Source: Caulobacteraceae bacterium PMMR1 (GTDB lineage Bacteria > Pseudomonadota > Alphaproteobacteria > Caulobacterales > Caulobacteraceae). From it: a stretch of 64,000 bases of DNA. The DNA lies in assembly GCA_000733915.1 (NCBI GenBank), contig JPOM01000001.1, positions 2,108,001 through 2,172,000 of the forward strand. Reading direction: 5' to 3'. Shown one piece after another: positions 10,594 through 19,416 of the stretch. Position 1 is the stretch's first letter. Each line of letters opens with the position of its first letter. The notes beneath the pieces are model-generated. The model was not told the DNA's origin, ran no database searches, and worked only from the letters and a program-made list of their open reading frames with translations. The translations under genes and the position numbers were made by a program.

Positions 10594-11115
10594 ATGGCCC
10601 AGCGGCTGACAATTCTCGAGACGACACTGTCGGCGGAAACCCTTGCCGAAGCGCTTCGGCTGACCCCCGATCAGGTGATCGCAAAGTTCAAGGACCCACG
10701 CATCACCAGCTGGTTTGCCGAGCTATGGGGCGAAAAGTTGTTCGGCTACAGAGCGCACGCGAGCGCCAACCACCCCGGCTCAGACGCCACGATCGCGCTT
10801 GGCGAGATCGGCCGTTTTGAGATCGCGGTGCGGTGCTTCAACACCGGCACTATAAAGTTCCAGAAGTCCAAGTTCATCGGCTCCGGCCGGAGCGCGTCGG
10901 CGGAGGATCTGATCGCGTCCATTGAAGACGTCGAGGTCTACTTGATCGTCGATCTGCGCCGCTTTCCGACCTTGCGCTTCTACCCGCTCGACACCAAGGC
11001 GCTCCTGCGTTTGATCCGCGAGGGTCGACTTACCACCAGCGGCATCTCGCCAGCCCGTTTCGACGCCTGGATCGCGGAACGATTCGAGACTGAGGCTAGA
11101 TTCATCGACCTATAA
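10594..11115 (+). CDS. candidate restriction endonuclease partner of the methyltransferase
   Basis: A 173-residue protein of no confidently recognised family. The central segment SDATIALGEIGRFEIAVRCF, followed by KFQKSKFIGSGRS, has the acidic - acidic - basic pattern of a PD-(D/E)xK-like nuclease core (Asp, Glu and a following Arg/Lys). The phrase KFQ-SKFIGSGR resembles what I recall from small type II endonucleases; this is memory, not a search. The C-terminal part is compact and charged. It is 5 nt downstream of the methyltransferase on the same strand, and its stop is 6 nt from the convergent acyl-CoA dehydrogenase stop. Restriction activity is inferred from the pairing; a regulatory or accessory role is the alternative. 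Confidence 0.5.
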   Translation: MAQRLTILETTLSAETLAEALRLTPDQVIAKFKDPRITSWFAELWGEKLFGYRAHASANHPGSDATIALGEIGRFEIAVRCFNTGTIKFQKSKFIGSGRSASAEDLIASIEDVEVYLIVDLRRFPTLRFYPLDTKALLRLIREGRLTTSGISPARFDAWIAERFETEARFIDL

Positions 11116-11121
11116 GCAGAA

Positions 11122-12906
11122 TCAGAACGCCTCGGCGGGCAGGGCCATCAGCGTCTCCGCCCCGGTCTTCAGCTTGGCGAGGTGGCCGCCGGCGTCGGGC
11201 AGGATGCGCTCCAGGAAGTAGCGCCCGGTCACGAGCTTGGCGGACAGGAACGGGTCGTGGTCGCCCGCAGCGATCCTGGCCTGCGCGGCCTTGGCCATCA
11301 GCAGCCACATGTGCGTCAGCGCCGTCAGGCCGAAGAGGTGCAGGTAGTCGGTGGACGCCGCCCCGGCGTTGTCCGGGTTCTGCAGGCCGTTCTGCATCAG
11401 CCAGTAGGTCGCCTCCTGCAGCTGGGCCTTGGCGTGCTTCAGGCCGTCGACGAACGGCTGCAGGCCGGCGTCGCCCTCGTGCTCGCCGACGAGCTGATCG
11501 ACCTCGGCGAAGTAGCTCATCACCGCGCGCCCGCCGTTCGCCGCCAGCTTGCGGCCCACCAGGTCCAGCGCCTGCACGCCGTTGGCGCCCTCGTAGATCA
11601 GGGTGATGCGGCAGTCGCGCAGGTACTGGCTGGCCGGGAAGTGCTCGGTGAAGCCCGATCCGCCGTGCACCTGCATGGCGTCGGAACAGATCTTGAAGCC
11701 GCGGTCGGTCAGATACGCCTTCACCACGGGCGTCAGCAGGCCCATGTAGTCGCGCGCCTTCTGGGCCTGGGCCTCGTCAGGGCTGTGCTGCAGGTCGCCG
11801 TGCAGCGCGGTCCACAGCATGAAGCAGCGCCCGGCCTCCAGCACCGCCTTGGCGTCCATCAGCATGCGCCGCACGTCCGGATGCACCAGGATCGGGTCGG
11901 CCGGGCCCTCCGGGTTCTTGGGCCCGGTCAGGGAGCGTCCCTGCAGGCGGTCCTTGGCGAACGCCAGCGCCGCCTGATAGGCCGCCTCGCCCTGCGCCAG
12001 ACCCTGCACGCCTACGCCCAGCCGCGCCTCGTTCATCATGACGAACATGGTGCGCAGCCCCTGGTTCTCCTCGCCGACCAGCCAGCCCTTGGCCTCGTCA
12101 TAGACCATGACGCAGGTGGCGTTGCCGTGGATGCCCATCTTCTCCTCCAGGCCCCCGCAGACGAGGCTGTTGCGCTCGCCGGGCTCGCCGTTCGCGTCGG
12201 GGAGGAACTTGGGCACGATGAAGAGGCTGATGCCCTTCACGCCTTGGGGCGCGCCTTCGACCCGGGCCAGGACGAGGTGCACGATGTTCTTGGAAAGGTC
12301 GTGCTCGCCGGCGGAGATCCAGATCTTCTGGCCGCTGATGCGATAGCTGCCGTCCCCGGCGGGCGCGGCCTTGGTGCGGATCAGGCCGAGGTCGGTGCCG
12401 CACTGCGGCTCGGTCAGGTTCATGGTGCCCGACCACTCGCCGGAGACCATCTTGGGCAGGTAAAGCGCCTTTTGCGCATCGGAGCCGCCGGCCCGGATCG
12501 CCTCGTAGGCCCCGTGGGTCAGACCCGGGTACATGCCGAAGGCCATGTTGGCCGATGAGATCATCTCGCTCATGGCGACATTGACCACCGCCGGCAGGCC
12601 CTGGCCGCCGAAGGCGGGGTCGGAGCCTAGCGCGACCCAGCCCCCCTCCACCATCTGGTCGTAGGCCGCCTTGAAGCCCGTCGGCGTCTTGACCGTGTTG
12701 TCCGCAGACCAGACGCAGCCCTCCTTGTCGCCCACCGCGTTCAGGGGCGCCAGGACCTCTTCGACGAACTTGGCGCCCTCGGTCAGGATCGCCTCGACCG
12801 TGTCCATCGACGCGTCGGCGAAGCTCGGCAGGTTGGCGTAGGCCTCGATGTTCAGCACGTCGCGCAGGACGAAGAGGTGCTCGCGGGTGGGGGCGCGGTA
12901 GGTCAT
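11122..12906 (-). CDS. acyl-CoA dehydrogenase, long form with C-terminal extension
   Basis: A 594-residue protein, longer than ordinary acyl-CoA dehydrogenases (about 390) and typical of the subgroup with an extra C-terminal helical domain, including DmdC-type methylthiopropanoyl-CoA dehydrogenases. Signatures are SGTMNLTEPQCGTDLGLIRT, SGQKIWISAGEHDLS, NEARLGVGVQGLAQGEAAYQ and LRDCRITLIYEGANGVQALD, the last with the usual glutamate (YEG). Substrate is uncertain; long- or branched-chain acyl-CoA is more likely than a DMSP product here. It is downstream of a MerR regulator on the same strand and is separated from the rest of the beta-oxidation genes by the restriction-modification island. Confidence 0.92.
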   Translation of the reverse strand: MTYRAPTREHLFVLRDVLNIEAYANLPSFADASMDTVEAILTEGAKFVEEVLAPLNAVGDKEGCVWSADNTVKTPTGFKAAYDQMVEGGWVALGSDPAFGGQGLPAVVNVAMSEMISSANMAFGMYPGLTHGAYEAIRAGGSDAQKALYLPKMVSGEWSGTMNLTEPQCGTDLGLIRTKAAPAGDGSYRISGQKIWISAGEHDLSKNIVHLVLARVEGAPQGVKGISLFIVPKFLPDANGEPGERNSLVCGGLEEKMGIHGNATCVMVYDEAKGWLVGEENQGLRTMFVMMNEARLGVGVQGLAQGEAAYQAALAFAKDRLQGRSLTGPKNPEGPADPILVHPDVRRMLMDAKAVLEAGRCFMLWTALHGDLQHSPDEAQAQKARDYMGLLTPVVKAYLTDRGFKICSDAMQVHGGSGFTEHFPASQYLRDCRITLIYEGANGVQALDLVGRKLAANGGRAVMSYFAEVDQLVGEHEGDAGLQPFVDGLKHAKAQLQEATYWLMQNGLQNPDNAGAASTDYLHLFGLTALTHMWLLMAKAAQARIAAGDHDPFLSAKLVTGRYFLERILPDAGGHLAKLKTGAETLMALPAEAF

Positions 12907-12945
12907 GGGTCTCTGATGCAGGTGGAGGGTCGGCGGGGTCTTAGC

Positions 12946-13437
12946 CTATTTGGCGCGGGCGGGCTCGCCCGTTTCGTGCGCCCCGTCCAGACGGCTGCGC
13001 AGCATGGTGTCGTAGGCGTCGGCCTTGGGCAGGAGGTCGGGGCGGATGTCGGCGAGCTGGCGCTGCAGGCGCTGCACCCCGTCCTCCAGGTTCTTGATGG
13101 CGCCGTCGATGTCCTCGCGCTGGGCCTTCAGCGCCACGATGCGCTCCTTGAACTTCTTGAGCGACTTGGCCATCTGGGCCGCGCCGCCATCCTTCTCGTC
13201 GTAAAGGTCGAGGATTTCGCGGATCTCCGCGAGGGAGAAGCCGACGCGCTTGCCCCTCAAGATCAGCTGCAGCCGCGCCCGATCCCGGTGGCCGTAGACG
13301 CGGTTCATGCCGTCGCGCGCCGGCGCGAGAAGGCCCTTGTCCTCGTAAAAGCGCAGCGCGCGCGGGGTCACTTTGAACTCCACGCACAGCTGGCGGATGG
13401 TGAAGGTGCGCTCCGGGCGCCTCAGGTCGTGGGCCAT
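12946..13437 (-). CDS. MerR-family transcriptional regulator (LiuR-like)
   Basis: A 163-residue protein. The N-terminal winged-helix reads FTIRQLCVEFKVTPRALRFYEDKGLL, the MerR signature. A dimerising coiled-coil follows (about residues 85-140, KSLKKFKERIVALKAQREDI and onward). There are no effector cysteines, so a metal sensor is unlikely. MerR proteins of this size beside acyl-CoA dehydrogenase genes in Proteobacteria (LiuR type) control branched-chain amino acid or fatty acid degradation. The gene starts 39 nt upstream of the dehydrogenase start on the same strand, and an imperfect palindrome lies upstream of its own start. Confidence 0.8.
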   Translation of the reverse strand: MAHDLRRPERTFTIRQLCVEFKVTPRALRFYEDKGLLAPARDGMNRVYGHRDRARLQLILRGKRVGFSLAEIREILDLYDEKDGGAAQMAKSLKKFKERIVALKAQREDIDGAIKNLEDGVQRLQRQLADIRPDLLPKADAYDTMLRSRLDGAHETGEPARAK

Positions 13438-13737
13438 GCCGCATCATCCGTTCGTCGCGGTTTCCCGCGGGTCGGGCGCAGCTAACCTCCCGCTTACGTC
13501 AACGTCAACAAAAGTCGCGAGGCTTCCCCAACGTCACGGCTTCAAACCCGGGCGAGCGACTCCCAAATAGCGGAGCGGAGGAGCGACATCGTGCTGTGGG
13601 GCGTCGCCTTGGCAAGCCGCGGTTCCGGGTCTATGCGGGCGCCACGCAACGCCGGACCCGCGCCCCGACCCGCTGAGTCGGCCGCTGCGGGCGCGTCTGC
13701 AGGCATTCGGATCGGAGACGAGCACGTCGTGAGGGAC
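13438..13737. other. intergenic region between merR-type gene and ctaC
   Basis: About 300 bp between divergent genes. Besides the ACGT palindrome at 13493-13508, no convincing ORF was seen; an in-frame upward extension of ctaC (from 13591) gives a low-complexity Arg/Ala/Pro-rich leader with no signal-peptide logic. The promoters of both genes must lie here, but no clear -35/-10 pair was assigned. Confidence 0.5.
13493..13508 (-). promoter_or_regulatory. candidate MerR/LiuR operator
   Basis: Read on the minus strand the site is TTGACGTTGACGTAAG, an imperfect inverted repeat (TTGACGT and ACGTAAG around a 2-nt centre). It lies 56 nt upstream of the MerR gene start. This fits the general ACGT-centred palindromes I recall for LiuR-type regulators. 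It suggests autoregulation together with the downstream dehydrogenase. Confidence 0.4.
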
Positions 13738-14756
13738 ATGATTGGGTTCGCGCAGCGTTGGGCGTCCAGGATCGGCGCCGGGCTCGCGTCGGGGGTGCTG
13801 GCCATGGCCGCCGCCCCGGCCTTCGCTGCAGGCGTCTTGGGCCAGCCCACGGACGGGGGCATCGGTCTGCAGCCCGCGGGCTCCTCGCTCCGCCACGAGG
13901 CGATCTATTTCCACGACGCGGTGCTGCTGCCGATCATCGTCGGCATCTCCCTGTTCGTGCTGTTCCTGCTGCTCTGGACCATGTTCCGCTACAACAAGCG
14001 GGCCAATCCGGTCCCGGCGAAGTGGAGCCACAACACGCCCATCGAGGTCCTTTGGACCGTCGTGCCGGTGCTGCTCCTGATGTTCATCGCGGTGTTCAGC
14101 TTCCGCCTGCTGTTCGCCTATCACGACATGCCCAAGCCCGACCTGACGGTGAAGGTGACCGGCAACCAGTGGTACTGGAACTACGAGTATCCGCAGAACG
14201 GCGACTTCGCCTTCGACAGCCTGGTGCTGCCTGAGGACAAGGCCAAGGCGCAGGGCGTGCCCTTCAAGCTCGCCGTCGACAAGCCGATGGTCGTGCCGGT
14301 GGGCAAGACGGTGCAGGTGCTGATCACCGGCGCCGACGTGCTGCACGCCTGGTTCCTGCCGGCCTTCGGCATTCAGGAGACCGCCGTCCCGGGCCGCGTG
14401 AACCAGGCCTGGTTCCGCGCGGAGAAGCCCGGCGTCTACTACGGCCAGTGCACCGAGCTCTGCGGCGTGGACCACGCCTTCATGCCGATCGAGGTCGACG
14501 TCGTGGACCAGGCCAAATTCGACGCCTGGGTGGCGGCGCACGCCGCCAAGCCGGCGGCCCCGACCGCCCCCGCGGCGGCCACGACCCCTCCAGGCGCGAC
14601 GGGCGCGGCGGCGGCTGCTAAGGGGGCAGCGCCGGTCGGCTCGAACGCGGCCGCCCCGCCCCGCCGCCTGCGGCCAGCACGCCGCCCGCGGTCCAGACCA
14701 GTCCCAACAAGCCCGCCAACGTCGCCGCCGCACAGCCGGCGGCGGGCCGCGGCTGA
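13738..14756 (+). CDS. ctaC: cytochrome c oxidase subunit II (frameshifted near 3' end as given)
   Basis: The CuA-binding subunit of the aa3-type oxidase. A signal peptide ([13 protein letters not shown] to APAFAAG) and two transmembrane helices ([38 protein letters not shown]) precede the cupredoxin domain. That domain carries [10 protein letters not shown], the conserved His in DVLHAWFLP and the CuA motif [16 protein letters not shown]. As written the frame runs without a stop into ctaD through an Arg-rich stretch. Adding one C in the run at 14659-14662 instead gives an Ala/Pro tail ending PAAGRG and a TGA at 14754-14756. I therefore call a separate subunit II with a single-base lesion. The ATG 13738 start gives a normal signal peptide. 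Confidence 0.9.
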
Positions 14757-14787
14757 TCGCACACGAGTCGAGCAAAGGCGTTACACC

Positions 14788-16473
14788 ATGGCCACCTCGC
14801 ACGCAGCGGCCCACGGCGCACACGGGCACGACGCCCATGACGTCGATCACAAGCCGCCCTTCCTGATCCGCTGGTTCTTCTCGACCAACCACAAGGACAT
14901 CGGCACGCTCTATCTGCTGTTCGCCATCATGGCGGGCCTGGTGGGCGGCATCCTGTCCGGCCTGATCCGCTGGGAGCTGGCCGAGCCGGGCCTGCAGGTG
15001 TTCCGTCCGGGATCGCTGATGGCCCAGGTCCTGGGCTGGGCGATCGAGCCCTCCAAGCACGGCTACAACGTCGTGATCACCGCGCACGGCCTGATCATGA
15101 TCTTCTTCATGGTCATGCCCGCCATGATCGGCGGCTTCGGCAACTGGTTCGTTCCGATCATGATCGGCGCGCCGGACATGGCCTTCCCGCGCATGAACAA
15201 CATCTCGTTCTGGCTGCTGGTGGCGTCGTTCACCCTTTTGGTCTGCTCCATGTTCGCCGACGGCGGGCCGGGGCGAGGCGTCGGCGCGGGCTGGACGCTC
15301 TATGCGCCGCTGTCCACCACCGGGCACACCGGGCCGGCGATGGACTTCGCCATCCTGTCCATCCACCTGGCGGGGGCCAGCTCGATCCTGGGCGCGATCA
15401 ACTTCATCACCACCATCTTCAACATGCGCGCGCCGGGGATGACCATCCACCGCATGCCGCTGTTCGTGTGGTCGGTGCTGGTCACCGCCTTCCTGCTGCT
15501 GCTGTCCTTGCCGGTGCTCGCGGGCGCGATCACCATGCTGCTCACCGATCGCAACTTCGGCACCAGCTTCTTCAATCCGCAGGGCGGCGGCGACCCGCTG
15601 ATGTACCAGCACCTGTTCTGGTTCTTCGGCCACCCTGAGGTCTACATCCTGATCCTGCCGGGCTTCGGCATCATCAGCCACGTGGTCTCCACCTTCTCGA
15701 AGAAGCCGGTGTTCGGCTACCTCGCCATGGCCTACGCCATGGTCGCCATCGGCTTCGTCGGCTTCGTCGTGTGGGCGCACCACATGTTCACGACCGGCAT
15801 CAACGTGAACCTACAAGCCTATTTCGTGGCCGCGACCATGATCATCGCCGTCCCCACGGGGGTGAAGATCTTCTCGTGGATCGCGACCATGTGGGGCGGG
15901 TCGATCGAGTTCAAAGTGCCCATGCTGTGGGCGATCGGCTTCATCTTCCTGTTCACCATCGGCGGCGTCACCGGCGTCGTGCTGGCCAACGCCGGAATCG
16001 ACTATTCGCTGCACGGGACCTACTACGTGGTGGCTCACTTCCACTACGTGCTGAGCCTGGGCGCAGTGTTCGCCATCTTCGCAGGTTGGTACTACTGGTT
16101 CGAGAAAATGTGGGGCGTCAAGTACAACGGCGTGCTGGGCGGCCTGCACTTCTGGTTCATGTTCGTCGGCGTCAACGTCATTTTCATGCCGCAGCACTTC
16201 CTGGGGCTGCAGGGCATGCCGCGGCGCTACGTCGACTATCCGGAAGCGTTCACCTTCTGGAACAAGGTGTCGTCCTGGGGCTATCCGATCATGGCCGTCG
16301 GCATGGCCTTCTTCCTCGCCGTGTGCCTGGAGGCCGCCATCCGTCGCCGCAAGGCCGAGGCGAACCCCTGGGGCGAGGGCGCCACGACGCTGGAGTGGAC
16401 CCTGCCCTCGCCGCCGCCCTTCCACCAGTTCAACGAGCTGCCGGTGATCCACTCCGAGACGCACGCGAGCTAG
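14788..16473 (+). CDS. ctaD: cytochrome c oxidase subunit I
   Basis: A 561-residue heme-copper oxidase catalytic subunit with about twelve membrane helices. Ligand-bearing segments are visible: [20 protein letters not shown] (heme a His), [20 protein letters not shown] (CuB His and cross-linked Tyr), [10 protein letters not shown] (CuB His pair) and [17 protein letters not shown] (heme ligands). The N-terminus is His-rich ([14 protein letters not shown]). It reduces oxygen to water at the inner membrane with proton pumping. It is 31 nt after the corrected ctaC stop. No ctaB, ctaG or ctaE follows; a strong terminator and a convergent gene come next. Confidence 0.97.
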   Translation: MATSHAAAHGAHGHDAHDVDHKPPFLIRWFFSTNHKDIGTLYLLFAIMAGLVGGILSGLIRWELAEPGLQVFRPGSLMAQVLGWAIEPSKHGYNVVITAHGLIMIFFMVMPAMIGGFGNWFVPIMIGAPDMAFPRMNNISFWLLVASFTLLVCSMFADGGPGRGVGAGWTLYAPLSTTGHTGPAMDFAILSIHLAGASSILGAINFITTIFNMRAPGMTIHRMPLFVWSVLVTAFLLLLSLPVLAGAITMLLTDRNFGTSFFNPQGGGDPLMYQHLFWFFGHPEVYILILPGFGIISHVVSTFSKKPVFGYLAMAYAMVAIGFVGFVVWAHHMFTTGINVNLQAYFVAATMIIAVPTGVKIFSWIATMWGGSIEFKVPMLWAIGFIFLFTIGGVTGVVLANAGIDYSLHGTYYVVAHFHYVLSLGAVFAIFAGWYYWFEKMWGVKYNGVLGGLHFWFMFVGVNVIFMPQHFLGLQGMPRRYVDYPEAFTFWNKVSSWGYPIMAVGMAFFLAVCLEAAIRRRKAEANPWGEGATTLEWTLPSPPPFHQFNELPVIHSETHAS

Positions 16474-16508
16474 GGCGCATCCCGACAGGGCGTCAGGCCG
16501 GACACGAT

Positions 16509-16546
16509 GAGGGGCGCTTCGGGAGACCGGAGCGCCCCTCTTTCTT
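16509..16546 (+). terminator. intrinsic terminator after ctaD
   Basis: A perfect 10-bp stem GAGGGGCGCT / AGCGCCCCTC around a 12-nt loop, followed by TTTCTTCTT. It lies 36 nt after the ctaD stop and before the convergent yqgE-like gene, so it closes the ctaC-ctaD transcription unit. Confidence 0.85.
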
Positions 16547-16574
16547 CTTGGCAGGAGGGCCGCAGCGGCAGGGG

Positions 16575-17174
16575 TCAGGCCTGGCCGGACTGGGCCACGA
16601 GACGGTCCGGCGCCACGCCGATCTTGGCCAGCGCCCGGGTCCACTTGGTGTCGTAGTCTTCATCGAAGATGAGCGCCTCGTCCGCAGCGCAGGCCAGCCA
16701 GACGTTCTCGCGGATTTCCTGCTCGAGCTGGCCGGGGGTCCAGAGCGCGCAGCCAAGCGCCAGCACGCTCTGGCGCGGGCGGCGCTGGATATCGCTCATG
16801 GCGTCCAGCGCCTCGCGCGTCGCGGTCAGCGCCAGGCCCTCCATGATGGGGAGGCTGGACTCCGCCGTCATGAAGTCGTCGGTGTGCACCACGAAGCCGC
16901 GCTCCCGCTCGACCGGGCCGCCGGCCAGCACCGCGTGGTTGGGCGGACGGCTCGGCATGTCGATGCCCAGGCGCTCGAGCAGTTCGGGCACCATCAGCCC
17001 GTCCACCGGTCGGTTCACCGTGATCCCCATGGCCTGCTCAGGCGTGTGGGCGCACATCAGGATGACGGCGCGCTGAAAGCGCGGGTCCTCAATCCCCGGC
17101 ATGGCGATCAGGAGCTGCCCGTTCAGGAACTCGCCGTCGTCGTCGAGGTCGAAGCCGTGTTCGCTGTCCTGCAT
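16575..17174 (-). CDS. YqgE/AlgH family protein (UPF0301)
   Basis: A 199-residue cytoplasmic protein matching the UPF0301 family. Signatures are NGQLLIAMPGIEDPRFQRAVILMCAHT near the N-terminus (shown here as overlapping motifs NGQLLIAMPG and PRFQRAVILMC), GITVNRP, LAGGPVERERGFVVH, and ALGCALWTPGQLEQEI with NVWLACAADEALIF. Its biochemical role is not established; relatives were linked to alginate gene expression. It is convergent with ctaD and divergent from the peroxiredoxin gene. Confidence 0.93.
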   Translation of the reverse strand: MQDSEHGFDLDDDGEFLNGQLLIAMPGIEDPRFQRAVILMCAHTPEQAMGITVNRPVDGLMVPELLERLGIDMPSRPPNHAVLAGGPVERERGFVVHTDDFMTAESSLPIMEGLALTATREALDAMSDIQRRPRQSVLALGCALWTPGQLEQEIRENVWLACAADEALIFDEDYDTKWTRALAKIGVAPDRLVAQSGQA

Positions 17175-17313
17175 AGCGAGGTCCGTTCTAGACCCGCCGC
17201 ATGACAGGTCAAAGGCATCAACGCGCTTGCGCCCCAGCCGTTCGCGCTCTTTAACCGCGGCGGCGGCGAGCGCTCGCCGATCTGCCCGATTTCAACGCGA
17301 CGGAGCCCGTTCC

Positions 17314-17796
17314 ATGACCATCAAAGTCGGCGATACCCTGCCCCAGGCGACCTTCATGACCATGGGCGCGAATGGCCCCGAGCCGGTGTCCAGCGACCAG
17401 GTGTTCAAAGGCAAGCGCGTCGCCCTCTTCGCCGTGCCGGGCGCCTTCACGCCGACCTGCTCGGCCAAGCACCTGCCGGGCTTCAAGGAGAAGGCCGACG
17501 CGCTGAAGGGCAAGGGCGTGGACGCCATCGCCTGCGTGTCCGTCAACGACGTCTTCGTGATGGGCGCCTGGGCCAAGGACCAGGGCGTGGGCGACGAGAT
17601 CATGATGCTGGCCGACGGCAACGGCGACTTCACCAAGGCGATCGGGCTGGAGTTCGACGGCGCGCGCTTCGGCATGGGCCTTCGCTCCCAGCGCTATTCG
17701 ATGATCGTCAACGACGGCCGCGTGGAGCAGCTCAACGTCGAGGAAGGCGGCGAATTCCGGGTCTCCTCGGCCGACTACCTGCTCGCCCAGCTGTGA
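17314..17796 (+). CDS. peroxiredoxin, Prx5 type
   Basis: A 160-residue thiol peroxidase from ATG 17314 (GGAG 9 nt upstream). The peroxidatic Cys is in PGAFTPTCSAKHLPGF. Other family segments are VSVNDVFVMGAWAKDQG and RFGMGLRSQRYSMIVNDGRVE. It reduces peroxides in the cytoplasm, probably with glutathione/glutaredoxin or thioredoxin as the reductant. The stop overlaps a GTG that probably begins the DUF3833 gene, suggesting co-transcription. Confidence 0.93.
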   Translation: MTIKVGDTLPQATFMTMGANGPEPVSSDQVFKGKRVALFAVPGAFTPTCSAKHLPGFKEKADALKGKGVDAIACVSVNDVFVMGAWAKDQGVGDEIMMLADGNGDFTKAIGLEFDGARFGMGLRSQRYSMIVNDGRVEQLNVEEGGEFRVSSADYLLAQL

Positions 17797-18394
17797 GCGC
17801 GCCGGTCAAGGTCGCGCCCGCCACGGCCGCGAGGGGCCGGCGGCGCGCGCGGCGCGCGCCCTGCTCTGCGCCCTCCCCCTTGCGGGATGCCTGCCGGCCC
17901 TGCCGCCGGCGGCCTTCGACGGCCAGGGTCCGGCGTTTCGCCCCGAGCAGGTGTTCGCCGGCCGGCTGATCTCCTGGGGCGTGCTGGAGACCGCCGCCGG
18001 CGCGCCGTCGCGCGTGTTCCAGGTCGAGAGCTCGGGCACGGTCGAGCCTGACGGGACGCTGCGCCTGGACCAGACCGTGCGCTGGCGGGACGGCGAGACC
18101 GCGACGCGGACGTGGCGGCTCAAGGCGGACGGCGAGGGCCGCTGGTCGGGAACCCTGACCCCCGACGCGACCGGCCCGGTGCAGGCGGAGGCGCGCGGGC
18201 TGCTGTTCCACCTCGCCTATCCCGCGCGCCAGGTCCCCGGCGGCCGGATCGAGCAGTGGCTCTATCTGCAGCCGGACGGGCGCACCATCCTGAACGAAGG
18301 GCGCGTTACGAGCTTCGGCCTTGCGGTGGCGCGGCTGTCGGAGCGGATCACCCGCGAGGCGGGCGGGACGGGCGCTACGGGAACGTCGCCTTGA
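17793..18394 (+). CDS. DUF3833-type lipoprotein (N-terminal frameshift as given)
   Basis: The C-terminal 148 residues (from 17951) have DUF3833 character: EQVFAGRLISWGVLE, LRLDQTVRWRDG, WRLKADGEGRWSG and LFHLAYPARQ. In the same frame upstream lies a lipoprotein signal, ALLCALPLAGC (Cys codon 17888-17890), but there is no in-frame start codon before it. A GTG at 17793 overlapping the peroxiredoxin stop (GTGA) reaches that frame if one base is added, for example in the G run 17833-17836 or the C run 17875-17879. A short lipoprotein of about 200 residues results. Function unknown. The 3' end overlaps the convergent TorF-like gene by 20 nt. Confidence 0.72.
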
Positions 18395-19234
18395 CGCCCG
18401 CGATCACGCGCGCGTCGCCCACCCCGCTCAGGCCCATGAAGCTCTCGATCTTCTTGTGGTCGTCGGTGTCCCAGTAGCGGACGTCGAGGGCGATCTTGTC
18501 GGTGATGGCGTAGGTTACGCCGAGGTTCCACGTCGTATAGTCGAAGTCCTGCTTCTTGCCCCCGTAGAACGCGTCCGTCTGCTTCTGGTAGCCGACTGCG
18601 CCGGACACGGTCCATTTGGGATTGATCGTGTAGGCCCCATTGCCCTCGACGTAGTAGCCGTCCTTGGCCGTGCCGCCATAGTTGAACCCGTAGTAGTAGC
18701 TGAGCCCCAGCGTCAGCGGGCCGATGCTGCGGCTTCCCTTCGCATAGACCTCTGTATAATCTATCCCCCCAGGCGCCGGCTGGTTGACGTACCCATAGTA
18801 TTGCACACCGAAGTCTAGGTTGTAGCCCTGAAAGGTCGGCCGCCATCCGGCGTAGACATCGACCTCCTCGTCCGGACCGGCGCTGCTGTTGCCGGTGAAA
18901 TCGACATTCGAGGTCCAGACGCCAGCGTAGTACTGGCCCTTGTAGGTCAGGTCAGCGCCGCCGAAGGCGGAGGCGCGCTGGTTGGTCTGGCTGATGCCGC
19001 GGAAGGAATAGTCTGTCTGGGCCCCGATGTTGAAGACGATCTGCAGGTCCGGCGTCGGGGTAGGGGCCGCGGCGGCGGCGGCGGGGGCGTGGCGGGGCTG
19101 CCCGCAGGCTGAGCCGGCGGCGGGTTCGGCGAGGGGGCCGGCGTCGCCTGGGCCAGAGCAGAGGTCGCGCCCAGCATCGCGACGGCGGCGGCGGCGCCGC
19201 CTGCGCTCGTTCTTACGCCCGTCCACGTCGCCAT
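18375..19234 (-). CDS. TorF-type outer-membrane protein (frameshifted in the Pro/Ala linker as given)
   Basis: The signal peptide lies in one frame (MATWTGVRTSAGG to TSALAQ, from ATG 19234 with AAGGGG upstream) and the mature beta-barrel in another (DLQIVFNIGAQTDYSFRGIS onward, to 18375). The two are joined by one extra base somewhere in 19063-19087, a Pro/Ala linker rich in G/C runs. The barrel part contains FRGISQTNQRASAFGGADL, DVYAGWRP, GYQKQTDAFYGG and the final strand VIAGVKATFP. This fits the family of Gram-negative outer-membrane proteins described as TorF/Gcw_chp. Substrate unknown. Confidence 0.75.
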
Positions 19235-19416
19235 CTCTGATCCCCTTCGTCTCAGTGTGCGCGCACCGGGAGAGGTCGCGCGAGCTTCAGGCATAGCGGC
19301 GGCCGGCGGAGCCGGCAAGTTTCGATCCCGAAATCGCCTCCGGCCTGCTCCGTGTTGGAGCGATCTTGTGCGACCAAGCTCCGGAGCGCCCGCTTTCTAG
19401 GCGCCCCGGCCTCAGC

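Noticed and set aside
13534-15783. A 749-codon open frame antisense to ctaC-ctaD.
   Set aside because: Rich in Gln/His/Asp/Arg from reverse-complement membrane-protein codons, no family features, no RBS; the opposite strand encodes the oxidase subunits.
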